Positions 18,431 through 26,811 of a stretch of 64,000 nt of DNA are shown piece after piece. Location of the stretch: positions 1 to 64,000 of the forward strand of contig JANQQU010000030.1 in NCBI GenBank assembly GCA_028284905.1, given 5' to 3'. How positions within the stretch are numbered: the first letter of the stretch is position 1; each line of letters begins with the position of its first letter. This DNA is from Calditrichia bacterium. GTDB taxonomy: Bacteria > Calditrichota > Calditrichia > RBG-13-44-9 > J075. The position numbers and the translations under genes are program-made. The notes under the pieces are model-generated. The model was not told the DNA's origin and did not search any database. It was given only the letters and a program-made list of their open reading frames with translations.

Positions 18431-20296
18431 ATGCCGTTATCTAATCTAAAGACAGATGGACCCACTGTAATTATTGGTGCTGGCCCTGCCGGCCTCACCG
18501 CTGCCTATGAACTTTCAAAGTCCAATTTCTCATCAGTGGTTTTAGAAGCGGATGATGTTGTTGGAGGCATTTCCAGAACCGTCAACTACGATGGTTATCG
18601 CTTCGATATTGGCGGACATAGATTCTTTTCCAAAATTCCATATGTAAATCAACTCTGGGAAGAGATCCTCGGCAATGAGTTTCTGTTACGCCCGCGCCTT
18701 TCCCGCATTCACTATCGGGGACATTTTTTCGATTATCCCCTTAAGGCGACAAATGCATTGGCCGGTTTAGGTGCCTATGAAGCGATGATGGTAATCCTCA
18801 GTTATTTTCGAGCGAAGGTTGCACCTTACAATGGCGGCTCGGAAGACAATTTTGAACAATGGGTCGCTAATCGATTTGGCTATCGCTTATACAGCATCTT
18901 TTTTAAAACCTATACAGAAAAAGTATGGGGATTGCCCTGTCATCAGATTTCAGCTGATTGGGCCGCCCAGCGTATTAAAAACTTATCACTTAAGAATGCC
19001 GTTTACAACGCTATTATGAGCGGTGTAAATCTTAATAATAAAGAAGTTATCACCTCCTTAATCGAGCAGTTTCATTATCCGAAATTAGGCCCGGGTATGA
19101 TGTGGGAAAAGTGCGTAGATGTAATTGGAGAACGCAATAACCCAACAATTATGCAACAACGGGTAACCAAAGTTCGCCACAAGAACGGTGAAGTACAATG
19201 CGTGGAAGCAGTCAATGCTGCCGGCGAAAAGACCGAATACCACGGACCGCAGTTTATTTCGTCCATGCCCCTGAAAGAGCTTATTCTCGCCCTGGATCCC
19301 AAACCACCGGAGTTTATTCTCGAAGCTGCTTATGGATTGAAGTACAGAGATTATTTAACAGTTGTTCTTGTCATCAATCGTGATGAAGTTTTCCCTGATA
19401 ACTGGATCTATATCCACACCCCGGAAGTTAAGCTGGGTCGAATCCAGAACTACAAGAACTGGAGCCCGCACATGGTTCCGGATACTTCGAAAACGGCCCT
19501 GGGATTAGAATATTTCCTCTGGGAAAAAGACGAACAGTGGAATTGGTCCAATGATCGCCTGATCGACCTCGGTATCCGGGAATGTACCCAGATCAACCTG
19601 ATTAATCCCGGCGAAGTAACCGATGGCACGGTTGTTAAGATGAAAAAAGCCTATCCGGTATATGATCATTATTACAATCAAACTGTTAATACGATAAAAG
19701 AGTATCTCGGCACATTTAAAAATCTGCAAACAATCGGTAGAAATGGTTTGCATCGCTATAATAATCAGGATCATTCCATGATGACCGCCGTTTACTCAGT
19801 TAAAAATATGCTCGGAGAAAATCATGATGTCTGGGATGTAAATACCGAACAGGCGTATCATGAAGAATCAGGGGAGAAAAGCGGTGCCAGTGGAGAACGC
19901 ATGGTGCCTGTCCGCCTGCCGCTGGAAGAATCCGATCCACAAAAAGCGTATGATGCAATTGTAGAAGAAGAATATGCCGGGCAAGCGATTAAAGAAACTT
20001 TCTCCGGATTTAACAAATTTACCCTCGGTCTAACCGTTGGCTTTTTTACCTGCTTTGCCTGTTTTCTCTTAACAATGATGGTTATTCTCGATCAGAATAC
20101 TTCGGTAGCTTTAACCCAGCAACTCCAACAGACTTTTGGGCTGGATTTAACCTGGACGGAAATGCTCCTATGGCTGGGTGGTTTCCTGTTAGGTGCAGTG
20201 CTTCTCGGACATGGGTTAACCGCTGTCCGAAAAATATTGCTGGCCCCATCGCCGGTTATTAACAAAAAGACCTCTACCGTTGAGAGTGGTAAGTAG
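18431..20296 (+). CDS. UDP-galactopyranose-mutase-like FAD oxidoreductase with C-terminal membrane anchor
   Basis: The 621-residue flavoprotein has an N-terminal Rossmann dinucleotide-binding motif [14 protein letters not shown] (residues 14-27) and the GG-doublet DVVGGISRT. It also has [13 protein letters not shown], as in the protoporphyrinogen oxidase/UDP-galactopyranose mutase/desaturase group. Between glycosyltransferase genes, modification of a nucleotide sugar or lipid-linked sugar is likely. An unusual feature is two strong C-terminal membrane helices (about 529-553 and 575-598) that soluble mutases lack. ATG 18431 has AAGGA ten bases upstream. An alternative is a carotenoid-type oxidoreductase, which is less likely here. 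Confidence 0.8.
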   Translation: MPLSNLKTDGPTVIIGAGPAGLTAAYELSKSNFSSVVLEADDVVGGISRTVNYDGYRFDIGGHRFFSKIPYVNQLWEEILGNEFLLRPRLSRIHYRGHFFDYPLKATNALAGLGAYEAMMVILSYFRAKVAPYNGGSEDNFEQWVANRFGYRLYSIFFKTYTEKVWGLPCHQISADWAAQRIKNLSLKNAVYNAIMSGVNLNNKEVITSLIEQFHYPKLGPGMMWEKCVDVIGERNNPTIMQQRVTKVRHKNGEVQCVEAVNAAGEKTEYHGPQFISSMPLKELILALDPKPPEFILEAAYGLKYRDYLTVVLVINRDEVFPDNWIYIHTPEVKLGRIQNYKNWSPHMVPDTSKTALGLEYFLWEKDEQWNWSNDRLIDLGIRECTQINLINPGEVTDGTVVKMKKAYPVYDHYYNQTVNTIKEYLGTFKNLQTIGRNGLHRYNNQDHSMMTAVYSVKNMLGENHDVWDVNTEQAYHEESGEKSGASGERMVPVRLPLEESDPQKAYDAIVEEEYAGQAIKETFSGFNKFTLGLTVGFFTCFACFLLTMMVILDQNTSVALTQQLQQTFGLDLTWTEMLLWLGGFLLGAVLLGHGLTAVRKILLAPSPVINKKTSTVESGK

Positions 20297-20436
20297 TAGA
20301 AAAGATTGAAATTTTTCAGGAAAAATTGCACTAGCTGATTTCTGGTAACTGTAATTTTGACTTCCCTTTCGCTTTCTCGATCTCTTCAATGTGACTGTAG
20401 TAAATTATCCATATTTTCCTGAAATAATACTTTTGC

Positions 20437-20466
20437 AATGCCCGGCTTTTCGGCCTGGCATTTTGC
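20437..20466 (+). terminator. Probable terminator after the flavoprotein gene
   Basis: AATGCC pairs with GGCATT around an inner CGGC-TTTT loop, and the right arm runs into TTTTGC. It lies 140 bases after the stop and 70 before the next gene. Confidence 0.5.
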
Positions 20467-20534
20467 ATCATCTCGCGAATCGTAGCGGATGAAGATATTC
20501 AAGGGACAAAAAAGGATTTTTACCCGGAAATAAT

Positions 20535-21632
20535 ATGAAAAAGCCCCCGCTTGTCAGCGTTGTTATGAATGTCCGCAACGGAGAGCCATATCTTGAGGAA
20601 GCTGTCCAGAGCATTCTTGATCAGACCTATCACCATTTTGAACTAATCGTTGTTAATGATGGCTCCACAGACAATACCTCCAAAATTCTTGAAAAGTTTA
20701 AAGTGCGGGACTCCCGCATAAATATCATCACCCAGGATGCAAAGGGAATTTACTACGCAGCCAATAATGGTTGTATGGCTGCCAGGGGTAAATATATCGC
20801 CCGCTTCGACAGCGACGATATTTCATTACCCGGACGTCTGGAAAAACAAGTCAAATTTCTGGAAGAAAATCCTGATATCGTGATGACAGGCTCCGCAGTA
20901 ATGCGCATTGATAAAGATGGAAGCCAAATAGAAACCTTTCTGCCGCCAGTATCTCCTGCGCAGATAGAGAGTAAAATTTTACTGTGGAATCCCATTATTC
21001 AAACCACTGTCATGATGCGGCGGGAAGCCTTTGAATCAATCGGTGGTTACCGGGAAATTTTCGAGCTTTGCGGGGATTATGATCTCTCGATTCGCCTCAG
21101 CGAAAAATTTCAACTGGCAAATATTGCCGAGCCATTGATATATCGAAGAATGCACATTGGCGAAATTACCAATCGGCATTTATGGCGCCATACCCAGTAT
21201 TACACGATCGCCCAAAAGTCTGCCAAAATCCGGCAGTCCAGCGGCGACGATCCGCTCGATGGCCATATGGAGGTTACACCATCTTTGCTTTTAACTTTGG
21301 GAATAGACGAAAAATATATTTTCCGGATGATGATAGAAGGATGTCTGGAACGCGCCCAGGTAATGCTGGAGGCCAATCATCCCGAGAACGCCCGGCAGTA
21401 TTTCGAAAAAGCGACGGCCGTTGCCCGCTCCGGAGAATTCAGAAAAAAAATTGCACATAGCTTTAGTAAAGCCTACGTTTCTACCTATAAAAAGAGCGGG
21501 CAGTTGGTACGCAACCTGCTAATTTTCTCCTGGGCCGGCGTTACTCAGTTTAATATTGCTTCGATGTTGATGCGCCTAAAATTGCGCTTTTTATTCCAAA
21601 ACATTCAACTTCGCCGGGTAAAGCAGTCTTAA
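20535..21632 (+). CDS. Family 2 glycosyltransferase
   Basis: The 365-residue GT-A enzyme has VSVVMNVRNGEPYLEEAV at the N-terminus, VVNDGSTDNTS for nucleotide binding, ARFDSDD as the DxD metal site near residue 95, and CGDYDLSIRLSEKF as the acceptor/catalytic-base region. The spacing is that of classical GT2 enzymes that build O-antigen or capsule-like chains. The last 90 residues are basic and amphipathic, suggesting peripheral membrane attachment. ATG 20535 has only a weak upstream ribosome site. Confidence 0.9.
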   Translation: MKKPPLVSVVMNVRNGEPYLEEAVQSILDQTYHHFELIVVNDGSTDNTSKILEKFKVRDSRINIITQDAKGIYYAANNGCMAARGKYIARFDSDDISLPGRLEKQVKFLEENPDIVMTGSAVMRIDKDGSQIETFLPPVSPAQIESKILLWNPIIQTTVMMRREAFESIGGYREIFELCGDYDLSIRLSEKFQLANIAEPLIYRRMHIGEITNRHLWRHTQYYTIAQKSAKIRQSSGDDPLDGHMEVTPSLLLTLGIDEKYIFRMMIEGCLERAQVMLEANHPENARQYFEKATAVARSGEFRKKIAHSFSKAYVSTYKKSGQLVRNLLIFSWAGVTQFNIASMLMRLKLRFLFQNIQLRRVKQS

Positions 21633-21692
21633 TCAATCGGCCGGGAAGTAATAATTGATTTAACAGCTTCATCAGATTTTTTATATTGTGCA

Positions 21693-22901
21693 ATGGGCTC
21701 AACAATTTCTCGTTTCATCATCGTTATCGCAAGTTTGTTTTTCTGCTCCCTCTTCCTGGATTGGCTGCTTGGCATATTCGGTTACCGGCATCACCTCTCG
21801 ATCTCTCATCCCATTAATACTTCAGAAAATCGCACCCATGTGGAATATCAATATTCCTTTCATAGTAATAGTCAAGGATTGCGGTCTCGGGAAATTCCCC
21901 TACAAAAACCGGCTGGAGAAACCAGAATATTTATCGCTGGCGATGGCTTTGTTGAAGGGGTCGGCGTTGAGCAGAAAGAAACATTTCCGGCAGTGTTGAA
22001 TGCCCAATATTCCCGGGAGAATCGGAATATTAAATTTATCAATGGCGGGCTGGCTGAAAAGAACCTGCTGGATGCCACTCGCTTGTTTGATCATGTCGGA
22101 CAGAAGTACAATCTGGATGGCTTGCTGATATGCATTAGCGGCGACAATCTATCCCGAATGCCGGTACCGATGAGTTGGAAGGATTTTCTTTTGCCTTTAC
22201 CGACGCAAAATCGCCAGCAGCTGCTCAGCCATTGGCTATATCCACAGTCAACGGTTCTCTGGCTGGAATATCAGGAAGATGTCGCCCGGCGCGGAATGAG
22301 AGATTTTATCGGCCTGGTTACCAATCATGCCCGGCAGGAGGGCCTTAGCGAAACAGACATTATGCGCTGGCGACAACAACTGCCGGATACTCTCGTCAGG
22401 GCGATCAATCAACATCGTCTCAATGGCGCTATTTTGTCCCGTAGCTTGCTAAAACCCCATTACTGGCAAGAGGCACTGGAAATCCATACCCAGCAGGCAG
22501 CAAACAAATGGATGTCTTTATCCTTCACAATGAAGAAGATGGTTTGGTTGGCAAGGAAAAAAGAGATGCAGGTGGCCGTTGTCTTTATCCCGGGAATTTT
22601 TCAGTATAATCCCGAAACCCACAGCGCTGCTTATCCACCGATGTCCGCAGGATTAGCGATAAAGCCGGCATGGCTGACGGAGAGCAGCGAATTACAAAAA
22701 CGAATCGCCAGATGGTGCCGCAACAAACAAGTTCCTTTTCTGGATCTTACCGATGCTTGCCGCAACGCCTACAGTGCTAAAGGGAATTTTAATTACTTAC
22801 TGGAAGGATATTGGCGGCCGGAAGGACATCATATAGCGGCAACGGCCATTAAACAGTGGCTGGAGAGAGAGAAGGTTTTTAATTTCCCGGAAAAGCAATA
22901 A
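21693..22901 (+). CDS. SGNH-like membrane protein lacking the catalytic serine
   Basis: The 402-residue product has one N-terminal membrane helix (residues 7-30) and then the domain plan of the polysaccharide-associated SGNH proteins: a SNSQGLRSREI element, a block I region IAGDGFVEGVGV, and a C-terminal RPEGHHIAATAI that supplies the conserved His. In block I the serine of GDSF is replaced by glycine (G85), so ordinary SGNH catalysis should be lost. It shares plan and start (MGS) with the SGNH gene at 11132. It ends 25 bases from the convergent aminotransferase gene. A binding or scaffold role is an inference. Confidence 0.65.
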   Translation: MGSTISRFIIVIASLFFCSLFLDWLLGIFGYRHHLSISHPINTSENRTHVEYQYSFHSNSQGLRSREIPLQKPAGETRIFIAGDGFVEGVGVEQKETFPAVLNAQYSRENRNIKFINGGLAEKNLLDATRLFDHVGQKYNLDGLLICISGDNLSRMPVPMSWKDFLLPLPTQNRQQLLSHWLYPQSTVLWLEYQEDVARRGMRDFIGLVTNHARQEGLSETDIMRWRQQLPDTLVRAINQHRLNGAILSRSLLKPHYWQEALEIHTQQAANKWMSLSFTMKKMVWLARKKEMQVAVVFIPGIFQYNPETHSAAYPPMSAGLAIKPAWLTESSELQKRIARWCRNKQVPFLDLTDACRNAYSAKGNFNYLLEGYWRPEGHHIAATAIKQWLEREKVFNFPEKQ

Positions 22902-22926
22902 ACACTCTACTAAACATTTCGATTTT

Positions 22927-24054
22927 TCAACGATAAAATTGATGAATGGCAGTCACTATATAATCGACTTCCTTTTCTTGCAAATCATAAAATAATGGCA
23001 GGCGAATCAGTTGATCACTAAAGAGCTCGGCATAAGACAATGGTTGCTCAATCTGTGTTTCCCGGAAGTATGGAGAACGATGAAGTGCCAGGTAGTGAAA
23101 AGGGGCACTAATATTTCGTTCTTTCAAATAAGCGATTAATTCATCTCTCTCCGCCGGGCTCCTGCAAATCAGGTAGAAAATATGGGCGTTATGCCGGGCG
23201 AATTCCGGTACTACCGGCATTTGAAAACAACCGGCCGCTTGTAATTCACAAAGTTCATGCCAGTATTTTTGCCATATAATCATCCGCTGCTTCTGAATAG
23301 CTGGCAATGCCTCCAGCTGTGCATATAAATATGCGGCAAGCACCTCCGAAGGCAAAAAAGAAGAGCCAACATCGATCCATTCGTATTTTTTTACCTCCTG
23401 CCGCAAGAAAGCCGATCGATTGGTGCCTTTCTCCCAAAGAATTTCAGCCTTGGCAGCCAGCTCCGGATCATTAATGAACAAGATGCCACCTTCCCCACAG
23501 GTGATGTTCTTTGTCTCATGAAAGGATATTGCCCCCAGGTGGCCCACCCCGCCAAGTGGCGTGTTATTATAAAAAGCGTCGATACATTGCGCAGCATCTT
23601 CAATTAGATATAAACCGTGCGTTTCAGCAATTTTCAGGAAACTTGCCATATCACAGGCAATACCGGCATAATGTAAAACGACAATCGCCTTCGTACGAGG
23701 TGTAATCAATGCTTCTACGGCTCGTGGATCGAGATTGGGAATATCCGGCTGACAATCCGCAAATACGATTTTAGCGCCGCGTAAAATAAATGGATTTGCT
23801 GTTGAGACAAAAGCAAAGGAAGGCATAATTATTTCATCACCGGGCTGGATATCGATGAGTAAGGCAGATAATTCCAGCGCATCCGTGCATGATGTTGTTA
23901 ACAGCGTTTTTTTATAACCATAGCGGGACTGAAAATATTCATGGCATTTTTCAGTGAAGATTCCGTTGCCGGCGGTTTTGCCAGAGCGAATAACAGCTTC
24001 GATATAATTCAGCTCGTTTTCAGCGCGATATGGTCTGTTAAATGGTATTTGCAT
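22927..24054 (-). CDS. wecE: dTDP-4-amino-4,6-dideoxygalactose transaminase (WecE/RffA type)
   Basis: The 375-residue PLP enzyme, of almost exactly the usual WecE length, transfers an amino group from glutamate to dTDP-4-keto-6-deoxyglucose, giving dTDP-Fuc4N for surface glycans. The match to the E. coli protein as I know it is strong along the whole length: LLTTSCTDALE, DIQPGDEIIMPSFAFVSTAN, LIEDAAQ, and SFHETKN with the PLP-binding Lys182. KGTNRSAF and the C-terminal RLPLFY also match. It is the only nucleotide-sugar enzyme in the cluster; dTDP-glucose synthase and dehydratase genes are not in the window. It lies alone on the minus strand, convergent with the SGNH-like gene. Confidence 0.92.
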   Translation of the reverse strand: MQIPFNRPYRAENELNYIEAVIRSGKTAGNGIFTEKCHEYFQSRYGYKKTLLTTSCTDALELSALLIDIQPGDEIIMPSFAFVSTANPFILRGAKIVFADCQPDIPNLDPRAVEALITPRTKAIVVLHYAGIACDMASFLKIAETHGLYLIEDAAQCIDAFYNNTPLGGVGHLGAISFHETKNITCGEGGILFINDPELAAKAEILWEKGTNRSAFLRQEVKKYEWIDVGSSFLPSEVLAAYLYAQLEALPAIQKQRMIIWQKYWHELCELQAAGCFQMPVVPEFARHNAHIFYLICRSPAERDELIAYLKERNISAPFHYLALHRSPYFRETQIEQPLSYAELFSDQLIRLPLFYDLQEKEVDYIVTAIHQFYR

Positions 24055-24372
24055 AGATGTCGCTTTCTAATACCGCAATATAACATCATTTCACAGGGTA
24101 AACTTGTGACAAAAATAAGAAATCAACTTTTTTAAGGGTAGTTTATGGCTTTTCTTTATAGAACGCCTGGCAATGCAACTATTGATCTACATGCTAAATC
24201 CATGTATATTTGCCGGCAATCCTCATGGCGTACTTAAACCTCTACGATGCACACTAACTTAAATAGGTTTCGCTTAACCATTGCCTGGTAATTATCCCTT
24301 TTTAAGCATTGACAACATTTTTTGCGATAAGTATATTCATTTTCTCAAAATTATAACGAACAAGGTTATTCA
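24055..24372. other. Divergent intergenic region, wecE / GNAT gene
   Basis: 318 AT-rich bases between divergent genes. They should hold both promoters, but I cannot place either with confidence. No repeat or hairpin of note is visible. Confidence 0.4.
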
Positions 24373-24864
24373 ATGCCTTACCCTGGAATTACTTTTCGCC
24401 CAATCACCGATGCGGATCTCCCGATCCTCTTTCAGGTTTATGCCAGCACCCGGCTGGAAGAGCTTTCTGTCGTCCAATGGACGCACCAGGAGCTAACGCA
24501 GTTCCTCAATATGCAGTTCAAAACACAACACAATTATTACATGGAGCATTATAAGGGCGATAGTTTTGAGCTCATCTTACTTAACGACCAGCCAATAGGG
24601 CGGCTATATGTCGGTCGCTGGAAATCTCAAATTCGGATTATCGATATTGCTTTATTGCCGGAATATCAGAAAAAGGGAATCGGCGGCACTATAATGAAAG
24701 ATCTTCTGGCAGAGGGCGAAAAAACATCTCGCAAAGTTAGTATTCATGTGGAAAAGAATAATCCTGCATTAAAATTGTATGAACGCCTGGGCTTTCAGAT
24801 AGCCGATGATGTCAATGTGTATCATTATATGGAATGGCACCCATCTGGAAAAGAAAGTCAATAA
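24373..24864 (+). CDS. GNAT family N-acetyltransferase
   Basis: The 163-residue product is a single GNAT domain. It begins ITFRPITDADLPILFQVYAS, has the acetyl-CoA pyrophosphate-binding motif QKKGIGGTIM near residue 99 after a beta-strand IRIIDIALLPEY, and the motif B segment NNPALKLYERLGF. The substrate is unknown. The small gene at 24898 follows in the same direction behind an intercistronic hairpin. In other bacteria I recall this pairing next to phage-tail-collar-like genes, which are absent here. Confidence 0.88.
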   Translation: MPYPGITFRPITDADLPILFQVYASTRLEELSVVQWTHQELTQFLNMQFKTQHNYYMEHYKGDSFELILLNDQPIGRLYVGRWKSQIRIIDIALLPEYQKKGIGGTIMKDLLAEGEKTSRKVSIHVEKNNPALKLYERLGFQIADDVNVYHYMEWHPSGKESQ

Positions 24865-24866
24865 TT

Positions 24867-24885
24867 TTTCTCGTATCACGAGAAA
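24867..24885 (+). other. Intercistronic hairpin
   Basis: TTTCTCGT-ATC-ACGAGAAA is a perfect 8-bp stem with a 3-base loop, placed between the GNAT stop and the Shine-Dalgarno of the next gene. There is no T-run. It could modulate translation or mRNA stability of the downstream gene. Confidence 0.6.
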
Positions 24886-24897
24886 GAAGGAGGGAAT

Positions 24898-25197
24898 ATG
24901 GAAAAATATCTCAAGCTGGCCACATATCAACCACTGCTCAACGAAACATTCCAGGTAAAGCTGGATGATGGCAATCTTTTTCCTATTAAATTGATCAAAG
25001 CTGAAGAAAGCAAATATGCCAACGATCAATTCGAAACGTTTGAACTGGAATTTTCCGGCGCGGCGAACCTCCTCCTCCCCCAACGCCTATATCACTTAAA
25101 CCACCCGGCAATTGGTGATTTCACTTTATTTCTGGTACCGGTTGGGCAGGAAAAAGAAGGTTATATTTATCAATCCGTGTTCAATGTAAAAAAGTAA
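24898..25197 (+). CDS. Small hypothetical protein (DUF6916-like)
   Basis: The 99-residue soluble protein is probably all-beta. Its pattern (TYQPLLNETFQVKLDDG at the start, LELEFSG-like strands in the middle, LFLVPVGQE near the end) resembles the small DUF6916 family that I associate with tail-collar-domain operons; this is a memory-based match. The start is certain, with AAGGAGGGA five bases upstream. Its position behind a GNAT gene fits that family. Function unknown. Confidence 0.7.
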   Translation: MEKYLKLATYQPLLNETFQVKLDDGNLFPIKLIKAEESKYANDQFETFELEFSGAANLLLPQRLYHLNHPAIGDFTLFLVPVGQEKEGYIYQSVFNVKK

Positions 25198-25587
25198 GAT
25201 GCCAGGTAAATAAATACCTGGTTCGGCATAATTCAAACTGAGGAAATCCTCTTTCCACTTTTATCTCTGATGCCGTTATTGACCTAATGACGGTCCCCTT
25301 TCCCCAATGCAATGCGCCGCTTTTCACTTACCTAAGTTTATATATTATTTAACTCTGGTTTCTCATTCAGTTTTTTTGCAGCAGGCAATCTATCGAAAAG
25401 ATATTCACCCGCATATTTAATGTTTGTAACAAACATCTTTACCGATATTTCCTGGTCGAAAATTTAGAGAAGCAACTGAAAATTGTTGATGTTGCTAACG
25501 GCAAGAAGCATTGCTGAAACTTATAATGTCATAATTCCGGTCTCAGAGAAAATCGTAAACAACTATTATTAATAGAAAGATAACGAG
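25198..25587. other. Intergenic region with hairpin
   Basis: 390 AT-rich bases. CCAGGTA (25202-25208) pairs with TACCTGG (25215-25221) just after the stop of the small protein, a hairpin without a T-run. I see no gene or recognisable promoter in the remainder. Confidence 0.5.
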
Positions 25588-26625
25588 ATGAATACAGGCG
25601 AAGGGATTCGTAAAGATCTCACAATATCGGTTATTGTACCGGTCTATTGTGGTGGGAAAGATTTCCAATTATGCATGGAGGCAATGGCAGCAGCGATGCC
25701 CCAGGCCGATGAAGTTATTGTCGTCGCCGATGGTGGAACAGATCATACGCCCGGCTTAGAGGATTATAAAAATATCAAGTTAATGTCTACCACTGAACGC
25801 GGTGGACCTGCCCGTGCGCGCAATCTTGGTGCGCGTCATGCGACTGGCGATATACTCTTTTTTGTTGATGCGGATGTCATTATCGAAAAAGACACTATTG
25901 GAAAAGTTGTGGAGACATTTCGCAACAATCCGGATATTTCTGCCCTGCTCGGCTCCTATGATGACGCCCCTTCCAAATCGAATTTTCTTTCCCAATATCG
26001 GAACTTACTCCATCACTATGTCCACCAGATTGGCCGGGAAGATGCATCAACATTCTGGAGCGGGTGCGGCGCAATTCTACGAACCGTCTTCCTGGAAATG
26101 GGCGGTTTTGATGCCACACTTTACGATAAACCGGCAATTGAGGACATTGAACTGGGTTACCGGATGAAAAAAGCCGGTTACAAAATCCGCCTTTGTAAAA
26201 ACATTCAGGTAAAACACCTGAAACATTGGGATGCTTACTCGATTATTAAAACCGATTTTTTCCAGCGGGCACTGCCCTGGACCCAGTTAATTATGCGCGA
26301 TCGAAATTTCATCAACGATTTAAACACGGACAGCAGTAGCCGCGTTAGCGTTATGTGCTCCTTCGGGATTGTCGCCGGAATGGCTTTGGCTATTTGGCTG
26401 CCAATTACATTACTGGTAGTATTAATTTGTGCGATATTACTGTTCAGTCTAAATCGCTCAGTATATGGTTTTTTCTACCGAAAGCGTGGTTCCTGGTTTG
26501 CGCTGAAGGTGATTCCCTGGCACTGGCTCTATTATTTTTATTCCGGTGTCGCATTTGCCATCGGGGTTAGTCAGCATATTCTTGGTGGAGGGAAGACCCA
26601 GGAAGCCGGATCATCTATGGCCTAG
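25588..26625 (+). CDS. Membrane-bound family 2 glycosyltransferase
   Basis: The 345-residue GT2 enzyme has ISVIVPVYCGGKDFQLC, VVADGGTD, the metal site FFVDADV near residue 92, the Cys-Gly-rich SGCGAILRT, and AIEDIELGYRMKKAGYKI as the ED catalytic-base region. Three hydrophobic segments from about residue 255 on indicate inner-membrane attachment. This is the last gene of the polysaccharide region and is followed by a strong bidirectional terminator. Confidence 0.9.
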   Translation: MNTGEGIRKDLTISVIVPVYCGGKDFQLCMEAMAAAMPQADEVIVVADGGTDHTPGLEDYKNIKLMSTTERGGPARARNLGARHATGDILFFVDADVIIEKDTIGKVVETFRNNPDISALLGSYDDAPSKSNFLSQYRNLLHHYVHQIGREDASTFWSGCGAILRTVFLEMGGFDATLYDKPAIEDIELGYRMKKAGYKIRLCKNIQVKHLKHWDAYSIIKTDFFQRALPWTQLIMRDRNFINDLNTDSSSRVSVMCSFGIVAGMALAIWLPITLLVVLICAILLFSLNRSVYGFFYRKRGSWFALKVIPWHWLYYFYSGVAFAIGVSQHILGGGKTQEAGSSMA

Positions 26626-26658
26626 TTGGGCAATATCGTATATAAAAACATTGCAATA

Positions 26659-26696
26659 AATAATAAAAGCCATCCGATTGGATGGCTTTTATTATT
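26659..26696 (+). terminator. Strong bidirectional terminator
   Basis: A perfect 17-bp stem (core AAAAGCCATCC / GGATGGCTTTT) with loop GATT, flanked by A/T runs on both sides. It separates the plus-strand GT2 gene from the minus-strand secreted-protein gene and probably serves both. Confidence 0.93.
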
Positions 26697-26811
26697 CGAA
26701 AGATAGATGCATCATCATCTTTAACATTGATAAATACTGAAATACCCGGACAAGCACTCGCCAGGGCCTACTTCCCGGCCAATGCCTGCCACAGGAGGTT
26801 TAACCAAAAGC

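Noticed and set aside
18253-18444. 63-codon ORF overlapping the flavoprotein start
   Set aside because: No ribosome site, low-complexity hydrophobic start, and it overlaps a well-supported gene.
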